NCBI GenBank assembly: GCA_015662475.1
Contig: DQUB01000008.1
Location: forward strand, 1-15,939
DNA length: 15,939 nt
Direction: 5' to 3'
Source of the DNA: Pyrodictium sp.
GTDB lineage: Archaea; Thermoproteota; Thermoprotei_A; Sulfolobales; Pyrodictiaceae
Each line of letters starts with the position of its first letter. Within the stretch, counting starts at the first letter, position 1. The position numbers were made by a program, and so were the translations under genes. Below the pieces are notes generated by a model. It saw nothing but the letters and a program-made list of their open reading frames with translations, ran no database searches and was not told the origin of the DNA. Shown here piece after piece: positions 1 to 5,253 of this stretch.

Positions 1-1580
1 AGGAAGAGTGTGAAGATGGGTTTACTCGAGTAGGCGGTGCATGCAGCTACACCTATAAATCCTAGACTAGATGGGTAAGAGCATGTCTTCAGAGGCACAA
101 GTGCTACAAGTAGCCATGATAGAGCAAGCGTGTACAATGCTAATATTCTAACGATTTTTAGAGGAAGAGTATGGTCTTGTATGACAAGTTGACATGCAGA
201 ACGAATATTGTGCGCCTTTTCAGCCAGTTTTGGTAGAACGCCTATGAAGCTTCCAAGTATTGTAGCTGCTAAAGGTGTAAAATGTACAGCATAGAAACTG
301 TAAAGTGTGTGATTACCGGCAATGTAGGTTAGCACATATCCAAATATAATGCCTAGCCAAGCAAGAGAGCATATGAGTAGGTTTAGAAACTCGTCAAACC
401 GCAATTTGAGTCTTTTCCCTACAACGTACAGTACCGCTATAAAAGAGGCTATTGTAAGCGTTGCAGCTCCTTCGAACATGTTGCTATAGGCTACCAGTAG
501 TGGACGTCCATCCACATAGTGTAACACGAATGGTTTTAGTCCAAGTATTAGGCCAAGGGGATCTGTAAACGGTGGACCTGAAGGCCTACTAGTTGTATGC
601 CAAGCTAAGGCAGATAGTAGCTGATTTATCCACTCGTTTAACCCTAGATAAACTATTAAAGGCAAGTTAAGTATCAGGTAAACAGTCAGTGAAACTATAG
701 TGAATGTAACAAGTACGCGCGTAGGTAGAATCCCAATGACGTTTAAAACTAGTATTGGTATTAGGATGAAAAATCCTGATAGTTTAGCTGTTCCTGCAAG
801 ACCGGCAAAAACTGCTGAGATGACATATTTTTGGCTAATAAGCAGGTAAACGGCAATAATTGTGAATAAAGCCACGTATATGTCGAGCATTGCAACACTA
901 GACATTGAGGTAAGTGCAGGATCGAATATTAGAGCTGTTGCACAGACGATGAGTCCACGCACGATATCTCTAAGATCTCTGGTAGCACTTGCAATAACCT
1001 TGTAGGCTAAGAATATGGTGAAAACAGCTGTCGCTATACCGGCAAGAAGGCTTGGTAATCGCCAAGCTAGTGGCTGATATCCTAGAAGTAGTATTGCTAG
1101 TCCAATAACATATTTGACTAGTGGTGGGTGTTCAAAGTTGAAGTAGTCGTTTATGTTTTCACTATCTGGCAAAATACCCGGGTATACATCTGCTACACAG
1201 CCTTTGAGCGAAGCCGATAGCCTATCTATCGAAATGCTTTCTGGGATTCTTAACGCTATACCGTTAAGTTTCGAGTACTCCCTAACCACAACCACTTTTT
1301 CAAATGATGCTTCTACGAGTTTGTTCTTTACCACCTCTATTGTGCAATTGTTGTAGAGGACGAGTGTGTAGTAGCAGTAGCCATTCAAGCAGCTGTAGAC
1401 GTTAACGTGGAATATTTTTCTCAATATGTTTGTTGAAGATGTAACGTACCAGCATTCATCGCTAATATAATCATCTACTGTAATAGCTTTTAAAAAGCCG
1501 TAGAAAACAAGCTTTGCCGAAACAACTACTATTAGAGTAACAATGAGCAGAGTTAGTAGATTTTTCGAATTAGATGTCAG
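1..1580 (-). CDS. Membrane glycosyltransferase of the PMT/GT-C (protein O-mannosyltransferase-like) family, 3'-truncated by the window edge
   Basis: An open frame of 526 codons with no stop runs off the left edge. The protein starts with one hydrophobic helix (about residues 8-30), followed by D-D-Y-I-S-D-E (36-42), the acidic motif of PMT-type GT-C enzymes in the first extracytoplasmic loop. E-H-P-P-L-V-K-Y follows at about 150-157. Many hydrophobic segments come after, including M-L-D-I-Y and a T-S-R-P-S-G-P-P loop resembling the PMT hydrophilic loop. The family transfers a sugar from a polyprenyl-phosphate carrier to a protein or lipid outside the membrane; the exact substrate cannot be read here. 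The loop between D-E and H-P-P is unusually long (about 110 residues) and holds five Cys. No ATG, GTG or TTG lies before the acidic motif: TGA is at 1589-1587, and CTG at 1580-1578 sits ten bases after GAGGAGG, so CTG is the proposed start. The first ordinary in-frame start is a TTG after the D-E motif. Family confidence is good, the start less so. Confidence 0.85.
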   Translation of the reverse strand, partial: MTSNSKNLLTLLIVTLIVVVSAKLVFYGFLKAITVDDYISDECWYVTSSTNILRKIFHVNVYSCLNGYCYYTLVLYNNCTIEVVKNKLVEASFEKVVVVREYSKLNGIALRIPESISIDRLSASLKGCVADVYPGILPDSENINDYFNFEHPPLVKYVIGLAILLLGYQPLAWRLPSLLAGIATAVFTIFLAYKVIASATRDLRDIVRGLIVCATALIFDPALTSMSSVAMLDIYVALFTIIAVYLLISQKYVISAVFAGLAGTAKLSGFFILIPILVLNVIGILPTRVLVTFTIVSLTVYLILNLPLIVYLGLNEWINQLLSALAWHTTSRPSGPPFTDPLGLILGLKPFVLHYVDGRPLLVAYSNMFEGAATLTIASFIAVLYVVGKRLKLRFDEFLNLLICSLAWLGIIFGYVLTYIAGNHTLYSFYAVHFTPLAATILGSFIGVLPKLAEKAHNIRSACQLVIQDHTLPLKIVRILALYTLALSWLLVALVPLKTCSYPSSLGFIGVAACTAYSSKPIFTLF

Positions 1581-1583
1581 CGT

Positions 1584-1616
1584 AGCTCAGCCTCCTCACA
1601 GCTTTGAGCTCAGCCT
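1584..1616. repeat. 10-bp direct repeat AGCTCAGCCT
   Basis: Two exact copies at 1584-1593 and 1607-1616, 23 bases apart. They flank the SD-like sequence of the minus-strand glycosyltransferase, and the proximal copy contains the in-frame TGA upstream of its CTG start. It may be a small slippage duplication in the leader. No function is evident. Confidence 0.6.
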
Positions 1617-1659
1617 TCTACACTCATCCTCCAACTGCGCATATTCCAACACGTCTACT

Positions 1660-1668
1660 CATAAATTT
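1660..1668 (+). promoter_or_regulatory. TATA-like box for the first C/D box sRNA
   Basis: CATAAATTT is an AT-rich patch in otherwise mixed sequence. Its centre lies about 26 bases before 1689, where the predicted outer stem of the guide RNA begins, which is the usual archaeal TATA-to-start distance. The placement is inferred; no transcript data are available. Confidence 0.4.
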
Positions 1669-1688
1669 GCCTCTATACATTCTCAATT

Positions 1689-1748
1689 TGTGGATGAAGA
1701 GTAAGAGGGTCGCTGAATAGTGATGAATGCCGGAGCACCTCTGACACG
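1689..1748 (+). ncRNA. C/D box guide sRNA (2'-O-methylation guide), first of two
   Basis: Boxes in order: C = AUGAAGA (1694-1700, one mismatch to RUGAUGA), D' = CUGA (1713-1716), C' = GUGAUGA (1720-1726, perfect), D = CUGA (1741-1744). The C-to-D' interval is 12 bases, D'-to-C' is 3 and C'-to-D is 14, all in the range for archaeal sRNAs. U-G-U-G at 1689-1692 can pair with C-A-C-G at 1745-1748 (one wobble), leaving a three-base bulge before the tandem G-A pairs, as an L7Ae-bound kink-turn requires. Guide regions are GUAAGAGGGUCG and AUGCCGGAGCACCU. By the N+5 rule they would direct methylation at the fifth base of CGACCCUCUUAC and of AGGUGCUCCGGCAU. I do not recognise the targets. A TATA-like box precedes it and TTTTT follows. 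The main weakness is the imperfect C box and short outer stem. Confidence 0.65.
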
Positions 1749-1801
1749 CTAAACTCTTTTTCCGCCCTACCCCATTCTCAAAACGGTTAGAATAGTGATG
1801 A
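1715..1801 (+). repeat. 12-bp direct repeat GAATAGTGATGA
   Basis: Exact copies lie at 1715-1726 and 1790-1801, 75 bases apart. The first covers the end of the D' box and all of the C' box of the guide RNA. The second covers the GTG/ATG start of homoserine dehydrogenase. No CUGA precedes the second copy and no D box follows it closely, so it is not itself a guide RNA. Confidence 0.6.
1757..1761 (+). terminator. T-run downstream of the first C/D box sRNA
   Basis: TTTTT within a pyrimidine-rich tract (about 1754-1773) begins 13 bases after the D box. Archaeal RNA polymerase commonly stops at such U-tracts without a hairpin. It could end the guide RNA or simply be part of the homoserine dehydrogenase leader. 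Confidence 0.35.
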
Positions 1802-2820
1802 GTAGCAACAACATTTGCATATATGTTAACGGATTTGGCAATATAGGTAGGGCGTTTGTAGAGCTCGTTATAAACGAGCATAATCTATTGGAGGTGTTTA
1901 ATGCGAGAATATGTGGCGTTTTTGATTCATCAGGAGGTGTTGTCTCTGCTCAAGGGCTTAAATGGGAGATTTTAAAAGAATTGTTGAAAGTGCCGAGAAG
2001 CGGTCTTGGTAGCTCAATGGTTGGCCGGAAAGGTGTTAGTGTTTTAGATTTTGCTGATGAGGGCGATATAGTAGTTGAGGTTACACCTAGTATTTACGAT
2101 CCCGAGCATCAAATAAACAGGAACTTTGTAAAGCTTGTCGAAAAAGGCGTGTATATCGTAACTGCAAATAAAGCTCCACTTGCCCTCAACCCAGGTCTTA
2201 TTAGGAGCTATGGCATGCCAGGACCCAATCAACGCATCTACTTTTCGGCAACAGTCATGGCTGGAACCCCCCTCATAAACCTACTATATGGTCTTAGAGG
2301 TAGAAACATTGTCAAAATAAGAGCGCTTTTGAATGCAACAACAAACTACATATTAACTCTTATGGAGCAAGGCTATAGTTTTGAAGATGCACTCAAAAAA
2401 GCGCAGGAAGAGGGTATAGCTGAACCCAACCCTGCACTAGATGTTGAAGGGTGGGATGCAGCAGCAAAAGCAGCAATTGTTTCTACAGTTGTTGGGTGGC
2501 CTAGGAAGATAGAAGATGTTGTTAGAATACCACTAGCCGAAGCAGGTAGCGGCATAGAGTATCTTAAGCGTGCTAAGAAGAGGTTAAAGTACATGGTTAT
2601 ACTTAGTGAGCGTGAAGCTATAGTGAAACCAGAGCCTGTAGACCCAGAATCGAAGTTGTACCATGTAGCTTGGAATTATAATGCGGTAGAAATCTGGATT
2701 GAGTTTGGAGAAAATGCTTATAAAATATTCTTGGAGGGACCTGGTGGAGGTAGAAAACCAACCGTAGATGCACTTTTCTCCGACACTATTACACTCCTAT
2801 CGACTTTAAGACAGCAGTAG
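1795..2820 (+). CDS. hom: Homoserine dehydrogenase
   Basis: Catalyses NAD(P)H-dependent reduction of aspartate semialdehyde to homoserine, the branch step toward threonine and methionine. The 341-residue protein has the dinucleotide loop N-G-F-G-N-I-G-R near residues 12-19, T-A-N-K-A-P at about 123-128 with the conserved Lys126, and the substrate region G-I-A-E-P-N-P-A-L-D-V-E-G-W-D-A-A-A-K, in which Asp216, Asp221 and Lys225 match the family's D-x-x-G-x-D-A-A-x-K. It has no aspartokinase domain and no C-terminal ACT domain, so this is the short monofunctional form and allosteric threonine control through ACT is not expected. The start is either GTG 1795 or the next codon, ATG 1798; no strong SD precedes either, consistent with a short or leaderless transcript. 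Neighbours do not belong to threonine synthesis. Confidence 0.95.
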   Translation: MMSSNNICIYVNGFGNIGRAFVELVINEHNLLEVFNARICGVFDSSGGVVSAQGLKWEILKELLKVPRSGLGSSMVGRKGVSVLDFADEGDIVVEVTPSIYDPEHQINRNFVKLVEKGVYIVTANKAPLALNPGLIRSYGMPGPNQRIYFSATVMAGTPLINLLYGLRGRNIVKIRALLNATTNYILTLMEQGYSFEDALKKAQEEGIAEPNPALDVEGWDAAAKAAIVSTVVGWPRKIEDVVRIPLAEAGSGIEYLKRAKKRLKYMVILSEREAIVKPEPVDPESKLYHVAWNYNAVEIWIEFGENAYKIFLEGPGGGRKPTVDALFSDTITLLSTLRQQ

Positions 2821-2824
2821 ATAA

Positions 2825-2846
2825 GAGAGTCTAAACACATACTCTC
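2825..2846 (+). repeat. Inverted repeat GAGAGT / ACTCTC after hom
   Basis: Perfect 6-bp arms at 2825-2830 and 2841-2846 with a 10-base loop begin four bases after the hom stop. With the next hairpin it fills the gap before the DUF72 gene. It may be a 3' end or processing signal; no U-tract follows. Confidence 0.45.
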
Positions 2847-2862
2847 TACATGCTCCGTAACG

Positions 2863-2878
2863 CCCGACAGTGGTCGGG
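2863..2878 (+). repeat. Hairpin CCCGAC / GTCGGG before the DUF72 gene
   Basis: Perfect 6-bp, GC-rich arms at 2863-2868 and 2873-2878 around an AGTG tetraloop. It ends four bases before the ATG at 2883, so it could mask translation initiation. If translation began at ATG 2850 the hairpin would lie inside the coding region; its presence is a mild argument for the later start. Confidence 0.5.
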
Positions 2879-2882
2879 TTGG

Positions 2883-3623
2883 ATGAACGGAGCAGGGACG
2901 TATTCACCGCGCACACAACTCTATTTTGTCGGTACTTCTGGATGGGTGTATGACTGGAATCCTGATGGGATTGAATGGTACGTGAAAAATTCGGGTTTAA
3001 ATGCTGTTGAATTGAATGCAAGTTTCTACCGTTTTCCAAGCGAGAAGATGGTTGAGAAGTGGGCTAGAGTGGCCAGTAGTCTTCGATGGTCGATAAAAGT
3101 TAATCAATTGATAACTCATCGTTTCATGTTAAATGAAAAAGCTTTGGAGTATTGGAACAAATTCTATAAACTATTTAAACCGATGGAAGAACGTGGCTTA
3201 GTTGATTTCTACCTTTTCCAGCTCCCTCCTCGCTATAGACCGACACAGCATGGTGTGGAAAAGCTTGAGAAGTTTGCACAAGAGTGTGGTTTAGGCTGGC
3301 GTATGGCGGTTGAATGGCGTAATCTAGAATGGTTTAAAGAGGAGTGGGTTGTATGGGCTCGGCGCAACGAAATAACAGTTGTTAGTGTTGATTCGCCTAT
3401 AGGCATCTTCTACGCTAAAAGTGGCCCCTACGTCTATGTTAGATTTCATGGTCGTGTAGTTTGGTATGCATACCGCTACACGGTAGAAGAGCTTGCTGAA
3501 GCAGCAGCTAAACTACTAGCACTCAAACCCTCTAAACTCTACGCCTTCTTCAACAACAACCACGACATGCTCGATAATGCACGTACTTTTCTCAAGATGC
3601 TAAAAACGATTGGAGGTGTGTGA
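2883..3623 (+). CDS. DUF72 (YecE-like) TIM-barrel family protein
   Basis: Near the N-terminus the protein reads Y-F-V-G-T-S-G-W-V-Y-D-W, the hallmark opening of DUF72. Then come V-E-L-N-A-S-F-Y-R-F-P, W-S-I-K-V-N-Q-L-I-T-H, F-Q-L-P-P-R-Y, A-V-E-W-R-N, Y-V-R-F-H-G-R and a late A-F-F-N-N-N-H motif, all in the family's usual order. The expected fold is a TIM barrel with a conserved acidic/His pocket. No reaction is established for the family, so none is assigned. ATG 2883 gives 246 residues with a short lead before G-T-S-G-W; an alternative ATG at 2850 adds 11 residues and would include the hairpin. Its stop sits just before the start of the metallophosphoesterase gene, with a GGAGGT site inside its last codons, so the two are probably cotranscribed. 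Confidence 0.88.
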   Translation: MNGAGTYSPRTQLYFVGTSGWVYDWNPDGIEWYVKNSGLNAVELNASFYRFPSEKMVEKWARVASSLRWSIKVNQLITHRFMLNEKALEYWNKFYKLFKPMEERGLVDFYLFQLPPRYRPTQHGVEKLEKFAQECGLGWRMAVEWRNLEWFKEEWVVWARRNEITVVSVDSPIGIFYAKSGPYVYVRFHGRVVWYAYRYTVEELAEAAAKLLALKPSKLYAFFNNNHDMLDNARTFLKMLKTIGGV

Positions 3624-3625
3624 GA

Positions 3626-4327
3626 ATGGCTACAATAGTTGCTGTTGCAGATGTGCATTCACCCAAATACCTAATGCATTACATGTCGGCGCTCAATAGA
3701 AGACGTGAGGAGTGTCGTGAAGCCGATTTAGTGGTTTGGGCTGGAGACATGGTATATCGTGGTCGAGTAGAAGCGCTACAAGCTGTTATAGATGTAACGT
3801 TCAAGATATGTGGTGAAAAACGTATAGTCGCAGTTTTTGGTAATGAGGAGTATATAGGTCTTGAAGACAAGTTTGTGAAGAATTACCCACAGATAATATG
3901 GCTAAATGACTCAACAACCGTTCTTGAGCTAGAAAATGGTGAAAAGATAGGTATTTTCGGGACGAGAGGCGCTCTTGAAAGACCTACACAATGGCAGCGT
4001 AAACACCATCCAGAGCTGTGGCAGGTGTATCGTGAAAGACCTAGAATTCTCGAAGAACAGGTAAAGAGGTTGAAAGAGGAGGCAAGCAAAGTAATTGTTG
4101 TATCGCACTATGCACCAACATTTAAAACAATAGTTGGTGAGCCACAACGCATTTGGCCTGAACTTGGAAGCCGGTTGATGGAGGCAGCAATTTTGCGATC
4201 AAAACCCACACTAGTCATACATGGGCATGCTCATAAAGCTAAGGTGTTAGCGGCGCGTTTGAACGGTATCCCAGTATACAATGTGTCTCTGCCCGCAAAA
4301 AACGATGTGACGATCTTAAAGGTTTAG
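3626..4327 (+). CDS. Calcineurin-like metallophosphoesterase
   Basis: Counting from the upstream GTG at 3620, the two-metal site motifs appear in order: A-D-V-H (Asp11, His13), W-A-G-D (Asp43), F-G-N-E-E (Asn75), V-S-H-Y-A-P near 165 and H-G-H-A-H near 205. These are the five signature blocks of the family, which hydrolyses phosphomono- or diesters using Mn/Fe-type dinuclear centres. The substrate is unknown. The product is small (233 residues) with no added domain, signal peptide or membrane segment, so it is cytoplasmic. ATG 3626 is preferred over GTG 3620 because GGAGGT at 3612-3617 is eight bases before the ATG but almost touches the GTG. It follows the DUF72 gene with almost no gap and ends 14 bases from the converging TatD gene. 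Confidence 0.9.
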   Translation: MATIVAVADVHSPKYLMHYMSALNRRREECREADLVVWAGDMVYRGRVEALQAVIDVTFKICGEKRIVAVFGNEEYIGLEDKFVKNYPQIIWLNDSTTVLELENGEKIGIFGTRGALERPTQWQRKHHPELWQVYRERPRILEEQVKRLKEEASKVIVVSHYAPTFKTIVGEPQRIWPELGSRLMEAAILRSKPTLVIHGHAHKAKVLAARLNGIPVYNVSLPAKNDVTILKV

Positions 4328-4341
4328 TCTAGGGTGTACAA

Positions 4342-5109
4342 CTACGAGATTAGAAAAGCCAAGGGTTTTAGTCTTCGCCTTAAATTGTTTATAAGTTCGC
4401 TAGCAACACTATCTCTATCCAAACCTTTTATTCCTGCAATTTCTTCAACAACATCGATAACGTCAGAGGGTTTTAGTTTAAGCCCTCTATAGTCATATGG
4501 CGAGTCCGATTCTGTTAACATCATGTCTAGATCAGCTACGCTCACGATTTGTCTATGTTTTTGTTGTATGCGGATGGCAGGGTTTATGGAAATGGTGTAA
4601 TTGCTTTCTCTAAGTTGTGGTAGTAAGCTTATAGGCCCTGTATACCAGTGGAAATTTGCATACTCTATATCATAGCGGTAGAGTAGACGATAAACTTCTT
4701 CCCATGTGCCAGCAGTATGTAGGTTTAAGAACAGATTATAGTCTCGAGCAGCTTCTAGAAAGATGTTGAATACTCGTCTCTGCAACTCTATAGTGTGGCC
4801 TACAAACTTAGTGTCTAATCCGACTTCACCAAGGCAAACAACTTTCGCGTCAATTGCAAGTTCAACTATCTTTTTAGCTTCTTCAAGTGGATTGTCAACT
4901 TTACCTACTTCCCACGGGTGGAGTCCGAGGCACGGTATTATGTGTGAAGGAAAATGTTGAGCTAGCTCTAAAGTCTTCTTAGACGATTCTAGATCGTCGC
5001 TTACAGCAACGACTATGAGGTTCGGATATGTTTCAAACAAGCTAGCTATAAAGCCGTAATCATATTCGTGTAGGTGGGCGTGTATATCGACATATATGTG
5101 GCTACTCAT
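4342..5109 (-). CDS. TatD-family metal-dependent hydrolase (possible deoxyribonuclease)
   Basis: The 255-residue TIM-barrel metalloenzyme shows the TatD metal and active-site residues in order: D-I-H-A-H (His10, His12), G-L-H-P-W (62-66), G-E-V-G-L-D (Glu95), N-L-H-T-A-G (His131), N-F-H-W-Y-T-G (His154) and T-E-S-D-S-P-Y (Asp202). Characterised relatives are 3'-to-5' exonucleases or DNases acting in DNA repair or degradation, but the wider family is diverse, so the substrate is left open. The start ATG at 5109-5107 puts the first beta strand immediately at the N-terminus, as is usual. It is the last gene of the minus-strand block; 130 bases containing an antisense guide RNA separate it from the upstream gene, so it may have its own promoter. 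Confidence 0.88.
   Translation of the reverse strand: MSSHIYVDIHAHLHEYDYGFIASLFETYPNLIVVAVSDDLESSKKTLELAQHFPSHIIPCLGLHPWEVGKVDNPLEEAKKIVELAIDAKVVCLGEVGLDTKFVGHTIELQRRVFNIFLEAARDYNLFLNLHTAGTWEEVYRLLYRYDIEYANFHWYTGPISLLPQLRESNYTISINPAIRIQQKHRQIVSVADLDMMLTESDSPYDYRGLKLKPSDVIDVVEEIAGIKGLDRDSVASELINNLRRRLKPLAFLIS
5090..5099 (+). promoter_or_regulatory. TATA-like box for the second C/D box sRNA
   Basis: The palindrome ACATATATGT lies within the first codons of the minus-strand TatD gene. Its centre is about 28 bases before 5123, where the outer stem of the guide RNA starts, a fitting archaeal TATA-to-start distance. The function is inferred from position only. Confidence 0.4.
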
Positions 5110-5122
5110 ACTTATCAGCCTC

Positions 5123-5192
5123 GAGGGCGTTGATGACCGTCTCGAACACCGAATACTGAGTTGATGTGGGTGTGGCGGCTGACTGAGCCCTC
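5123..5192 (+). ncRNA. C/D box guide sRNA (2'-O-methylation guide), second, antisense in a minus-strand gene block
   Basis: GAGGGC (5123-5128) and GCCCTC (5187-5192) form a perfect 6-bp outer stem. Inside it are C = UUGAUGA (5130-5136) and D = CUGA (5183-5186), giving the exact kink-turn layout: stem, three-base bulge GUU, GAUGA, then CUGA directly joined to the other stem arm. Internal boxes are D' = CUGA (5156-5159) and C' = UUGAUGU (5161-5167). Guide regions are CCGUCUCGAACACCGAAUA before D' and GGGUGUGGCGGCUGA before D; the N+5 rule points to the fifth base of targets starting UAUUC and UCAGC. Oddities are a 19-base first interval, a one-base D'-C' spacer and a U in place of the purine in box C. 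The reverse strand carries no such boxes. It begins 13 bases from the TatD start on the opposite strand. I do not recognise the targets. Confidence 0.75.
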
Positions 5193-5214
5193 AGCCCGTA
5201 AAAGAATCCTCATT

Positions 5215-5253
5215 GTCTCGGAATAGGCGGCCTAGACCATCATCGGGCGAGAC
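5215..5253 (-). repeat. Inverted repeat GTCTCG / CGAGAC at the end of the Tes-like gene
   Basis: Perfect 6-bp arms at 5215-5220 and 5248-5253 span the stop codon of the Tes-like gene, with a 27-base loop. It could fold at the 3' end of that transcript. The loop is long and no U-tract follows, so the assignment is weak. Confidence 0.3.

Noticed and set aside
1624..1881. Minus-strand open frame of 85 codons across the hom start
   Set aside because: It overlaps the first guide RNA and the 5' end of hom, has no SD or family-like composition, and reads as low-quality shadow sequence.
2850..2882. Earlier DUF72 start at ATG 2850
   Set aside because: It places the hairpin inside the coding region, lacks an SD and lengthens the lead before G-T-S-G-W; kept only as an alternative.
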